A stretch of DNA of 64,000 bases. Origin: CAYVBN01 sp964538565. GTDB taxonomy: Bacteria; Pseudomonadota; Alphaproteobacteria; Rhizobiales; Xanthobacteraceae. Both the position numbers and the translations under genes were made by a program. The notes beneath the pieces are model-generated. The model did not search any database, was not told the origin of the DNA, and saw only the letters and a program-made list of their open reading frames with translations. Shown one piece after another: positions 43,290-52,379 of this stretch (the first letter of the stretch is position 1; every line of letters starts with the position of its first letter). Where the stretch lies: contig CAZIGW010000089.1 of NCBI GenBank assembly GCA_964538565.1, positions 17,720 through 81,719 on the forward strand, written 5' to 3'.

Positions 43290-45185
43290 GTGCTCACCCG
43301 TACTCCTGAAAGCGACATCCGGCGACGGATGAGGGAGCGTGCCCGGGCGATCGCCAAGGCCGGCGGCCTCGCGTCCGCGATCGCGGCCGGAGCGGTGCCG
43401 AAGCTGGTCGAGACCACGCTGGCCGAGGCCCTGGTTCTGGGACTGCTGAAGCAGGGGGTGCGCAAGTATCTGGCGATCTTCGGCCACGGGTCGACCGAGC
43501 TCGGCGACGTGCTGCGCGTGTACGAGGAAGAGGGCGTCACGCGCACGTTCAATTGCCGCAACGAGGTCGCCATGGCGCACGCGGCGACGGCGCTTCGCTG
43601 GCAATACGCAGAGGTGCCGGCCGTCGTGACGTCGATCGGGCCGGGCGCGCTGCAGGCGCTTGCCGGTTCGCTCGCCGCGGCCTCGAACGGCGTCGGCGTC
43701 TATCACATCTACGGCGACGAAACCACCTTCGGCGAAGGCTACAACATGCAGCAGGTGCCGAAGGAGGAGCAGGGCCTGTTCGGCCGCATGACCGCCTTGA
43801 TGGGCCGGTCCTACGTGCTGCATACGCCCGAGGCGGTGCGTGACGCGCTGCGCCGCGGATCGCAGCAGGTCTTTCATCCCTATCGCGCCGGGCCTTTCTA
43901 TCTGCTGCTGCCGCTCAACACGCAGCCCTCGGTGACGACGGTGAACGTCGAGGCGCTGCCCGAGCGCCCGCGCCTGCCGCCGATGGCGCCGGCCGACGAC
44001 GCCGCGCTCGATGCTGCCGCCGATCTCATATCGAGGACGGCGCGCGTGGCTATCAAGGCGGGCGGCGGCGCGCGCGGGCACGACGCCGCGGTTCGGCGGC
44101 TTGCCGAGGCCGCCGGCGCCGCCGTGGTGCTCTCCCCCGGATCGACCGGCGTGCTGCCGGACGGGCATCGGCAGAACATGCACGTCGGCGGCTCGAAGGG
44201 CTCGATCAGCGGCAACTACGCCATGGGTGAGGCGGAGGTCGTGATCATCATCGGCTCGCGCGCCGTGTGCCAGGCCGACTGCTCGGGCATCGGCTACAGG
44301 TCGGCGCGGGCGGTGATCAACATCAACGGCGATATCGCCGACGCCCTGCACTACAACCACACGATCGCGCTGACGGGCGACATTTCCGCGGTGGCCGGAC
44401 GGCTTGCCGATAAGCTCGCCGCGCGCCAGCGCCTGACGGACGGCAAGCGCGCCTGGCTCGATGCCTGCGCGGCCAAGAAGGCGGAATGGACCGCCTACAA
44501 GGCCGAGCGCTTCGCCGCGGCGCCGATGCTCGATCCGGTGTGGCAGCGCCCGGTGCTGACGCAGCCGGCGGCGATCAAGATCGTCGCCGATTTCGCCAAG
44601 CGCGTCGGCGCCGCCAAGCTGTTCGACGCCGGCGACGTGCAGGCCAATGGATTCCAGATCGTCGAGGACGACCGCACGGGCGACACGTTCACGGAGAGCG
44701 GCGCCTCCTACATGGGCTTTGCGGCGAGCGGCGTGCTTGCTTCGGGGCTCGCGGATCGGCCGCGCTACACGATCGCGTTCAGCGGCGATGGTTCCTTCAT
44801 GATGAACCCGCAGATCCTGATCGACGCGGTCGAACACGGCGCGCGCGGCATGGTGGTGATCTTCGACAACCGCCGCATGGCCGCCATCACCGGGCTGCAG
44901 CAGGCGCAATACGGCGCCGAATTCCGCACCAACGACGGCGTGGCCGTCGATTACGTCAAGCTCGCCGGCGCGGTGAGCGGCGTCCTCGCGCTCCATGCCG
45001 GATTCGATGCCGAGACGCTGCGTGCCGTGCTCGAGAAGGCGCATTCGCACGACGGCCTCTCGGTCGTGCACGTTCCGGTCTACTGCGGGAACGACCCCCG
45101 CGCCGGACTGGGAGCGTGGGGCTCGTGGAACGTCGGCAACTGGTGCGACGACGTCCAGGCGCAGTGGATCAAACAGGACTTGTGA
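43290..45185 (+). CDS. Thiamine-diphosphate enzyme, IolD-like
   Basis: The 631-residue product is a three-domain ThDP enzyme: the N-terminal Pyr domain (about residues 45-220) with FGHGSTELGDVL and the cofactor-activating Glu in FNCRNEVAMAHAA, a central domain, and the C-terminal PP domain with the Mg-ThDP motif SGDGSFMMNPQ and IFDNRRMAAITGLQ about 28 residues later. The best likeness is trihydroxycyclohexane-1,2-dione hydrolase (IolD) of inositol breakdown, which cleaves a cyclic 1,2-diketone; acetolactate-synthase-like enzymes are the next. No other iol gene is nearby, so this is a homologue with another substrate, presumably a diketone or 2-oxo acid. GTG at 43290 is the start, with AGGAGG at 43277-43282. 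Confidence 0.85.
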   Translation: MLTRTPESDIRRRMRERARAIAKAGGLASAIAAGAVPKLVETTLAEALVLGLLKQGVRKYLAIFGHGSTELGDVLRVYEEEGVTRTFNCRNEVAMAHAATALRWQYAEVPAVVTSIGPGALQALAGSLAAASNGVGVYHIYGDETTFGEGYNMQQVPKEEQGLFGRMTALMGRSYVLHTPEAVRDALRRGSQQVFHPYRAGPFYLLLPLNTQPSVTTVNVEALPERPRLPPMAPADDAALDAAADLISRTARVAIKAGGGARGHDAAVRRLAEAAGAAVVLSPGSTGVLPDGHRQNMHVGGSKGSISGNYAMGEAEVVIIIGSRAVCQADCSGIGYRSARAVININGDIADALHYNHTIALTGDISAVAGRLADKLAARQRLTDGKRAWLDACAAKKAEWTAYKAERFAAAPMLDPVWQRPVLTQPAAIKIVADFAKRVGAAKLFDAGDVQANGFQIVEDDRTGDTFTESGASYMGFAASGVLASGLADRPRYTIAFSGDGSFMMNPQILIDAVEHGARGMVVIFDNRRMAAITGLQQAQYGAEFRTNDGVAVDYVKLAGAVSGVLALHAGFDAETLRAVLEKAHSHDGLSVVHVPVYCGNDPRAGLGAWGSWNVGNWCDDVQAQWIKQDL

Positions 45186-45192
45186 GGCGCAC

Positions 45193-46635
45193 GTGTACTC
45201 CTACCAGGATTTTGGTCTTTACATCGGAGGCTCTTGGGGACCCGCGGCCGACCGCAACACCAAGCCGGTGATCGACCCGGCCTCCGAGGACGTCGTCGGC
45301 ACCGTGCCGGACGCCACCGCCGAGGACCTCGACCGCGCGCTCGCCGCTGCCGAGCGCGGCTTCGCGCTCTGGCGCCGCGTGCAGCCGTGGGAAAGGGCGG
45401 CGAAGATCCGCCGCATCGGCGACCTGCTGCGCGCCCGCATCGACGAACTCGCGGTGCTGATGTCGGTCGAGACCGGCAAGCCGATCGCCGAAGCCAGGGG
45501 CGAGTGGGGTGCGACCGCCGATCAGTTCGAGTGGTACGCCGAGGAGAGCAAGCGCATCTACGGACAGATCTTCGACGGACGGCAGGCGGACGTGCGCCTG
45601 AGCGTGATCTACCAGCCTGTCGGTGTCGTCGCCGCCTTCACGGCCTGGAATTTCCCGGCGCTGCTGCCCGCGCGCAAGATCGCCGCCGCGCTCGCCGCCG
45701 GCTGCTCGACGATCCTCAAGCCGGCCGGCGAGGCGCCCGGTTCGGCCATGGCCATCATTCAGGCGTGCCACGACGCCGGGATTCCGGGGGGCGTCGTCAA
45801 TCTGGTCACCGGCAATTCGCGACGCATCTCCGAGCATCTCCTGCGCTCGCCGATCGTGCGCAAGGTCTCGCTCACCGGCTCGGTCCCGGTCGGCAAGGAG
45901 ATCCTGCGGCTCGCGGCCGAGGGCGTGAAGAAGGTGTCGATGGAGCTCGGCGGCCACGCGCCGGTTCTGGTGTTCGAGGACGCCGATCCGGTCGCGGCGG
46001 CGGAGACCTGCGCGACCACGAAGTTCCGCAACTGCGGCCAGGTCTGCATCTCGCCGAGCCGCTTCTACGTGCACGAGACGCTCTATGACGCCTTCGCGGC
46101 GCGCTTCGCCGAGGTGGCCAAGGGTCTCAAGCTCGGCTGCGGCCGCGACGAGGGCGTCAACATGGGGCCGCTCGCCAACGCGCGCGGGCTCGAGAACGCC
46201 AAGGCGCTGGTCGCCGACGCGGTGGCGCGCGGCGCCGAGGTCTTGGCCGGCGGCCGCCAGGCGCCGGGCTTCAATCGCGGTTTCTTCTTCGAGCCGACCG
46301 TTCTCGGCCGCGTCCCGGACGATGCCCGCATCATGATCGACGAGCCGTTCGGCCCGGTCGCCCCGATCGCGACCTTCACGGATTTCGACGACGTCGTCGC
46401 CCGCGCCAACGCCCTGCCGTTCGGGCTCGCCGGCTACGTGTTCACCAGGAGCCTGCGCACTGCGACGCTCGCCTCGGAAGCGCTCGAGGTCGGCATGGTG
46501 GGCATCAACGACATGCTGCTCGCCACCGCCGAGGCGCCGTTCGGCGGGGTGAAGGAAAGCGGCATGGGCCGCGAGGGCGGGGCCCTCGGCATTCGCGACT
46601 ATCTCGAACCCAAGTACATCAAGACGCGCCTATGA
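45193..46635 (+). CDS. NAD(P)+-dependent aldehyde dehydrogenase (semialdehyde type)
   Basis: The 480-residue product has the family set: Asn in FTAWNFPALLP (about residue 150), a Rossmann loop in VSLTGSVPVGKEIL, the general-base Glu in MELGGHAPVLVFED and the catalytic Cys in FRNCGQVCISPSRF (about residue 280). The overall likeness is to succinate-semialdehyde and alpha-ketoglutarate-semialdehyde dehydrogenases (APFGGVKESGMGREGG at the end). The GTG at 45193 is chosen because the protein then begins YSYQDFGLYIGGSW, the normal family opening. The end of the ThDP gene is seven bases upstream. It probably makes the last oxidation of the pathway, giving a dicarboxylate for the TCA cycle. Confidence 0.88.
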   Translation: MYSYQDFGLYIGGSWGPAADRNTKPVIDPASEDVVGTVPDATAEDLDRALAAAERGFALWRRVQPWERAAKIRRIGDLLRARIDELAVLMSVETGKPIAEARGEWGATADQFEWYAEESKRIYGQIFDGRQADVRLSVIYQPVGVVAAFTAWNFPALLPARKIAAALAAGCSTILKPAGEAPGSAMAIIQACHDAGIPGGVVNLVTGNSRRISEHLLRSPIVRKVSLTGSVPVGKEILRLAAEGVKKVSMELGGHAPVLVFEDADPVAAAETCATTKFRNCGQVCISPSRFYVHETLYDAFAARFAEVAKGLKLGCGRDEGVNMGPLANARGLENAKALVADAVARGAEVLAGGRQAPGFNRGFFFEPTVLGRVPDDARIMIDEPFGPVAPIATFTDFDDVVARANALPFGLAGYVFTRSLRTATLASEALEVGMVGINDMLLATAEAPFGGVKESGMGREGGALGIRDYLEPKYIKTRL

Positions 46636-46672
46636 TGGGTCGACACCGCGACTCCGGGGCAGAACGATCGGA

Positions 46673-48370
46673 ATGAGCGAGCAGAACCAGGGCATCGGCC
46701 GAGGCCTCACCAATTACGGCGACCGCGATTTCTCCCTCTATCTGCGCCGCTCGTTCGCGCGCTCGATGGGCTATTCGGCGGAGTTCCTGCGCAAGCCGGT
46801 CATCGGCATCGCCTATACGCCGAGCGGGTTCAACAACTGCCACAGGCATTTCCCCGAACTGCTCGAGGCGGTGAAGCGCGGCGTGATCGCCGCCGGGGCG
46901 CTGCCGCTCGAATTCCCGACCGTCTCGCTCGGCGAAGTGTTCCTGAGCCCCACCAGCCTTCGCTATCGCAACCTGATGGCGATGGACACGGAGGAGATGA
47001 TCCGTGCCCAGCCGATGGACGCGGTGGTGCTGATGGGTGGCTGCGACAAGACCGTGCCGGCCCAGCTCATGGGCGCGGTGTCGGCGAAGCTGCCGGCGAT
47101 CCAGCTCATCGGCGGGCCGATGATGACGGGTCGTCATCGCGGCGAGCGGCTCGGCGCCTGCACCGACTGCCGCCGCTTCTGGGCGAAGTTCCGCGCCGGC
47201 GACATCGACCAAAGCGAGATCGACACCATCGAGGGGAGCCTCGCGACGACGGCCGGCACCTGCGCGGTGATGGGGACCGCCTCCACCATGGCCTGTATCG
47301 CCGAGGCGCTCGGGATGACGCTTCCGGGCACGGCCGCCATCCCGGCCGTGCACGCCGATCGCCTGCGCGCCGCCGAAGCGACCGGAGCTGCCGCCGTGCG
47401 GCTGATCGGGTCGGCGCTGACCCCCGACAAGATCGTGAACGCGGCCTCGGTCGAGAACGCGCTGCGGGTCCTGCTCGCGCTCGGCGGCTCGACCAACGCG
47501 ATCATCCACCTGACGGCGATTGCCGGGCGGGCCGGCGTGCGGATCACCCTGGATCAGCTCAACACGCTGTCGGACACGACGCCGGTGCTGGTCAATCTCA
47601 AGCCGGTCGGGCAGCACTACATGGAGGACTTCCACGCGGCCGGCGGCATGGGCGCTGTGCTGCGCGAACTGCGACCGCTGCTCAATCTCGACGTGATCAC
47701 GGTGACCGGGGAGACGCTGCGTCAGCGGCTCGACCTGGGCAGCAACGACTATGTCGATCACGCCATCATCGCCAAGCGCGAGGCTCCGCTCGAGCCCGAG
47801 GGCGGGCTGGTCGCGCTGTTCGGCAACCTGGCGCCGCGTGGCGCGCTCCTCAAGCGCTCCGCGGCCGACGCCCGCCTGTTCGAGCGCGAGGGGCGGGCGG
47901 TCGTGTTCTCCTCGCTTCAGGATCTCGCCGAGCGGATCGACGACCCGGGGCTTGACGTGGCGGCGGACGATTTCCTCGTGCTGCAAAATGCCGGTCCGCA
48001 CAGCGCCTCGGGCATGCCTGAAGCCGGCTACCTGCCGATCCCCAAGAAGCTCGCCGCCAAGGGCGTGAAGGACATGGTGCGCATTTCCGACGCGCGCATG
48101 AGCGGCACCGCCTTCGGCACGATCGTGCTGCACGTGACGCCGGACGCGGCCTCCGGAGGCCCGCTCGGGCTCGTGCGCACCGGTGATCGCATCCGCCTGT
48201 CGGTCAAGGCCCGTCGGATCGAGCTCATGGTGAGCGACGAGGAGCTCGCGGCGCGGCGCAAGGCGGCCCCGCCGACGGCGGAACGGCCCGCGCGAGGCTA
48301 CGCCAGGCTCCATGCCGAGCACGTGCTCGGCGCCGACGACGGCTGCGATTTCGATTTCATGCGCCCCTGA
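46673..48370 (+). CDS. IlvD/Edd family dehydratase (sugar-acid dehydratase type)
   Basis: The 565-residue product belongs to the dihydroxy-acid / aldonate dehydratase family with an FeS cluster. The three cluster cysteines are in NNCHRHFPEL (about residue 52), MGGCDKTVPAQLMG (about 125) and GTCAVMGTASTMACI (about 200). Other landmarks are KRSAADARLFE and ISDARMSGTAFGTIVLHVTPDAA. The GACTDCRRFWAKFRAG segment and length suggest the branch of L-arabonate / D-xylonate dehydratases rather than IlvD of valine synthesis. It would turn a sugar acid into a 2-keto-3-deoxy acid. It ends the IclR cluster. Confidence 0.88.
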   Translation: MSEQNQGIGRGLTNYGDRDFSLYLRRSFARSMGYSAEFLRKPVIGIAYTPSGFNNCHRHFPELLEAVKRGVIAAGALPLEFPTVSLGEVFLSPTSLRYRNLMAMDTEEMIRAQPMDAVVLMGGCDKTVPAQLMGAVSAKLPAIQLIGGPMMTGRHRGERLGACTDCRRFWAKFRAGDIDQSEIDTIEGSLATTAGTCAVMGTASTMACIAEALGMTLPGTAAIPAVHADRLRAAEATGAAAVRLIGSALTPDKIVNAASVENALRVLLALGGSTNAIIHLTAIAGRAGVRITLDQLNTLSDTTPVLVNLKPVGQHYMEDFHAAGGMGAVLRELRPLLNLDVITVTGETLRQRLDLGSNDYVDHAIIAKREAPLEPEGGLVALFGNLAPRGALLKRSAADARLFEREGRAVVFSSLQDLAERIDDPGLDVAADDFLVLQNAGPHSASGMPEAGYLPIPKKLAAKGVKDMVRISDARMSGTAFGTIVLHVTPDAASGGPLGLVRTGDRIRLSVKARRIELMVSDEELAARRKAAPPTAERPARGYARLHAEHVLGADDGCDFDFMRP

Positions 48371-48765
48371 ACGGGTGATCCGGCGAGGCGAAACCCGTTC
48401 GCCGACAGGATCGTGCGCCCGTTCATCCGATTGGAGCGCGAACCGACGCAAAGCCGGTGCCGCGTTCGGGATCGCGCTGCCGAAGGCCTGCGCGGCGGGC
48501 CCGGTCGGCGCACGCGTCGTCCTTTGCGGCAAGATCACGCCAAGTTGTTCGCCCGTCCGGCGTGCTCTCGTCACGGCGGGCTGACGGTAAGAGAGGCGGC
48601 CGACGGCATTTTTCGCACCTACGGAAGTCACGATGGTGCCTGGCGTAAACTGGCGGAGCCTTATAATTGTCCTTGCGCTGCCATAATTCTGGTAGAAGGA
48701 TCACGCTCAGGCAGGACCTGGATCCCTACAAGGCAATAGAACGAGTTCTCGGGGAGGGGGCGTTG
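48371..48765. other. 395-base intergenic region with a TATAAT box
   Basis: No gene is supported. A consensus TATAAT (48662-48667) stands about 100 bases upstream of the TAXI-protein start, without a good -35; it probably is the promoter of that gene. Confidence 0.45.
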
Positions 48766-49884
48766 ATGCGCAGTCGTCTCGTTGTCGCGGGTGTGGTTGT
48801 ATCGGCGATCGGATTGTTCGCCGGCAAGTTGATTGCGCAAGAGGTGCCGCAATCCATCCAGGAAGTTCGCACCGACGACGCTCTGCGCGTGAGCAAGAAC
48901 GCCTGGACGGTCGGCATCGTGGGCGGCCTGATGTCGGGCACCTACATGCGTTTCGTCGACGAGATGGCCCAGGCGCTGGACGACGGCGACAACCTGCGCA
49001 TCCTGCCGATCGTCTCCTACGGCGCGGCGTCCAATCTGGACGATCTGCTTTACCTTCGCGGGGTTGATGCAGCGGTCACGCAGTCGGACGTCTTCGAATA
49101 CTTCCGGACGCAGCGCAAGACCGCCAATCTCGACCGCCGCGTCAACTACATCATCCGGTTGCCGATCTCCGAATTGCACATTCTGGCGCGGGACGAGATC
49201 CAAACGCTTGCGGATCTGCGCGGCAAGAAGGTCAATTTCGGCCCCGCCGGCACGGGTGCGAGCCTGACGGGCAACATCGTGCTCCAGCGGCTCGGCATCA
49301 AGGTCCAGGAGCTCAACCTCGACAATCCGACCGCGCTGCAGAAGCTGAAGGCAGGCGAGATCGACGCGCTCGCGCGGGTCGTGCCCAAGCCGATCCAGTT
49401 CTTCTCGAACATCCCGCCGAATTCGGGTCTGCATCTGTTGAACATCCCGTTCACCAAGATGTTCGCCGACTTCTACACGCTGGGTGAGTTCACCAGCAAG
49501 GAATACCCGAACCTCCTGCAAGGTAAGGAGCAGATCGACACGATCGCGGTCCCGGCCGTGCTGGCGGTCTACAACTGGCCGGAAAAGTCGGATCGCTACC
49601 GCAAGGTCCAGCGCTTCATCGAATATCTGTTCACGCACTGGGACAAGTTCCAGCACCCGCCCTACCACCCGAAGTGGAAGGACATCAACCTGGCGAGCAC
49701 CGTTCCGGGATGGACACGGTTCAAGGTGGCGCAGGACATGCTGCAGCGCCTCCAGACGCAGCAGCAGCAGTCCGACTTCGACGCGTTCGTGAGCAAGCAA
49801 TCGCACATGCCGAGCAGTCCCGAAGAACGGGAGGCGCTGTTCCGCAGCTTCCTCCAGTGGCGCGAGGGATCCGGAAAGCGTTGA
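48766..49884 (+). CDS. TAXI-family solute-binding protein
   Basis: The 372-residue product begins with a hydrophobic signal (RLVVAGVVVSAIGLFAGKLIA) and matches TAXI (TRAP-associated extracytoplasmic immunogenic) proteins, which bind organic acids and amino acids. Landmarks are TVGIVGGLMSGTYMRFVDEM, RILPIVSYGAASNLDDLLYL, DAAVTQSDVFEYF, and NFGPAGTGASLTGNIVL. The ATG at 48766 lies eight bases after GGGGAGGGGG. The fused TRAP permease that such proteins need is not encoded nearby, so it either works with a permease elsewhere or is a sensor. A strong terminator at 49941 ends the transcript. Confidence 0.82.
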   Translation: MRSRLVVAGVVVSAIGLFAGKLIAQEVPQSIQEVRTDDALRVSKNAWTVGIVGGLMSGTYMRFVDEMAQALDDGDNLRILPIVSYGAASNLDDLLYLRGVDAAVTQSDVFEYFRTQRKTANLDRRVNYIIRLPISELHILARDEIQTLADLRGKKVNFGPAGTGASLTGNIVLQRLGIKVQELNLDNPTALQKLKAGEIDALARVVPKPIQFFSNIPPNSGLHLLNIPFTKMFADFYTLGEFTSKEYPNLLQGKEQIDTIAVPAVLAVYNWPEKSDRYRKVQRFIEYLFTHWDKFQHPPYHPKWKDINLASTVPGWTRFKVAQDMLQRLQTQQQQSDFDAFVSKQSHMPSSPEEREALFRSFLQWREGSGKR

Positions 49885-49940
49885 GGCGATAAGGCGTTGG
49901 CCGGGAAGGCTGGCCATTGACCGCAGGACGGATATCAGCG

Positions 49941-49973
49941 AAACGGGCCCCCTTCGGGGCCCGTTTTGCTTTC
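49941..49973 (+). terminator. Rho-independent terminator
   Basis: ACGGGCCCC (49943-49951) pairs with GGGGCCCGT (49956-49964) around a CTTC loop, followed by TTTTGCTTT. It ends the TAXI gene and separates it from the convergent gene at 49976. Confidence 0.9.
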
Positions 49974-49975
49974 CG

Positions 49976-52309
49976 TCATTTCTGGACGGCCTGCCCGGGC
50001 CCAATGCCGGCGACGAGCTCGTGCGGCATGACCGGCGTCTGCCGAATCCGGATCCCGAAGGGCTGCAGCGCGTCTTCGATCGCCGAGATCACGGCGGCCG
50101 CGGCCGGCACGGTCCCGACTTCTCCGACGCCCTTGGCGCCGAGCGGATTGAGCGGGGAAGGGGACTCCTGGTAGATCGTCTCGACGGCGGGCACCTCCGC
50201 GGCGGTCGGCAACAGATAGTCGGCGAACGTGGTCGTCAGCGGCTGCCCGGTCTCGTCGTAGATCATTTCCTCCAGGATCGCGTTGCCGATCCCGTGCACG
50301 ACTCCGCCGTGCACCTGGCCCTCGACGATCGCCGGATTGATGAGCTTCCCCGAGTCCTGCGCGGCCACGTAGCGCAGGATGCGCACGCCGCCCGTTTCGA
50401 TGTCGACCTCGACCTCCGCCACGTGGCAGGCGTTGGCGTAGGCGAGCGCGTCGGTGCGGAAATGGGTGCTCGCCTCGCGCCCGGGCTCGAGCCCCTCGGG
50501 AAACGCATAGCCCGGCGCCCCTTGGAGCACGCGCGCGACCTCGCCAAGCGGCACCGCGAGCTGCGGTGCGCCCACGACGCGGATCATTCCGTCGACGACC
50601 TCGAGATCCTGTTCGGCGACTTCGAGCATGTGGCCCGCGAGGGTCTTCGCCTTCTGGATCACGGCTTTGGCCGACAGCATGACGGAGGAGCCGGCGGTGA
50701 CGAGCTGGCGGCTGGCAAAGCCGCCGAGGCCGAGCGGGACGCCCGAGGTGTCGCCCGAGACAACCGTGACCAATTCGGGACGTACCCCGAGCTGCTCGGC
50801 GCAGATCTGCGCCAGCGCCGTGTGCAGACCTTGCCCCATGGCGGCCGCGCCGGTGAACACCGAGACGCGGCCCGAGGGCGCGACGCGCACGCTGCCGGAT
50901 TCGAACGGGCCGCGGCCCGTGCCCTTGACCGCATTGGCGACGCCGATGCCGAGATAGCGGCCCTCGCGGCGCGCCTGCGCCTGCCGTTGCCGGAAGTCCT
51001 CCCAACCGGCGGCGGCAAGCGCGGCCGCCTGGCATGCCGGATAGTCGCCGCTGTCGTACACGATGGAGGCGCCCGAGCGTGCCTTGAGCGGCTTCTCGTA
51101 CGGCATCTTCTCCGGCGGGATCAGGTTTCGGCGCCGCACCTCCGCACGGTCGAGGCGCAATTCGCGCGCGAGCAGGTCCATCAGGCGCTCCATCGCGAAG
51201 GCCGCCTGCGGATAGCCCGCGCCGCGCACCGAGGAGACCGGGACCTTGTTGGTGAGGGCGACCACGACCTCCATGGCCATGGCGGGCACCACGTACGGGC
51301 CGGTGACCGCCGAGGCCGAGTTGTAGGGCAGATTGACGTCCTGCAGGGCGTATGCGCCCTGGTCGTGCAGCAGGCGACCGCGCACGCCGAGGACACGCCC
51401 GTCCGCATCCGCGGCAATCTCCATCGACCAGTATTGGTCGCGCTCCTGAACCGCGTTGGTGAAATGCTCGCGCCGGTCCTCGATCCAGCGCACCGGACGG
51501 CGAAGCAGCCTCGCGGCGGCGCAGACCGCCACATCCTCGGACTAGACGCAGAGCTTCGGGCCGAATCCGCCGCCGACGTCGGGAGTCGCCACTCGCAGGC
51601 TGTGCTCGTCGAGCCCGAGCAGGGCCGCGAGCGTGTGAAAGAGATCGTGCGCCTTCTGGGTCGAGGCCCAGACCGTGAGGCCGCCGTCGGCCCGCCGGTA
51701 TTCGGCCAGGATGCCGCGGCCCTCGATCGGATGGGCGGCTCCGCGATGCTGGCGCAACTCCTCGCGAAAGACGTGCGCGGCCTGCCGGAACGCCTGGTCG
51801 GCGTCGCCGTAGCCGAGGCGGTAGGAAGCGACGATGTTCGACGCCAGTTCGCGTCGCACAAGCACGCCGCCGGGGTCGGCCGATTGCCGGCAGTCGGCGA
51901 CCGAGGCGAGCGGCTCGTAATCCACCTCGACCAGCGCCGCCGCGTCCTCGGCGACATAGCGGCTGTCGGCGAGAACGAGCGCGACCGGCTCGCCCACGTA
52001 CGAGACCTCGCCGTTCGCCAGGGCGAACGGCCAGCATCGGTCGAGCCGCGAGCCGGAATTCGAGCGGCGGATCATCCTCCGCTCGGTCATGACCGGAACG
52101 AGATCCTCGAGCGTGAGCACCGCGTGCACGCCCGCCAGCGCCCGCGCCGCGCCGGTCTCGACGCGGCGGATGAGCGCGTGCGGGTGGGGGCTGCGGACGA
52201 AAGCCGCCTCGATCGCGCCCGGCACGTCGATATCGGCCACGAACCGCGCTGTTCCGGTGAGCAGCGGAAGGTCCTCGAGGCGCGCAATCGGGGATCCGAC
52301 GATCACCAT
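49976..52309 (-). CDS. Molybdenum hydroxylase large subunit, set 4, interrupted by an in-frame TAG
   Basis: From the ATG at 52309 the frame gives the N-terminal part of a Mo-pterin subunit (GSPIARLEDLPLLTGTARFV, VGEPVALVLADSRYVAE, HRGAAHPIEGRG) up to VGGGFGPKLCV. A TAG codon follows at 51542-51544 (codon 256), then SEDVAVCAAARLLRRPVRW in the same frame, and the rest is intact to the stop at 49976: RGAGYPQAAFAMER, TGAAAMGQGLHTALAQI, and the catalytic Glu of KGVGEVG. Relatives read KLCVYSEDVAV or KxxVYPED here, so TAG replaces a tyrosine, as in tcuA. No FAD or FeS partner gene is near. The Mo-binding loop lies just before the TAG, so neither part would be active alone. Confidence 0.85.
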
Positions 52310-52379
52310 GGGGTGACTTTCGCACGTATGGACGCCGGCCGCATGGGCTGCGGCCGTGGCTGGATGGCCGCGCCGCCAA

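Noticed and set aside
43290..45185. A myo-inositol (iol) operon
   Set aside because: Only the IolD-like gene is present; iolE, iolB, iolC and iolG relatives are not in the cluster.
23082..52309. Wholesale recoding of TAG as tyrosine
   Set aside because: TAG ends many intact genes here, for example at 14469-14471, 15549-15551, 30662-30664, 34045-34047, 36363-36365, 40205-40207, 58157-58159 and 63592-63594, all at normal protein ends. At most, suppression at particular sites is possible.
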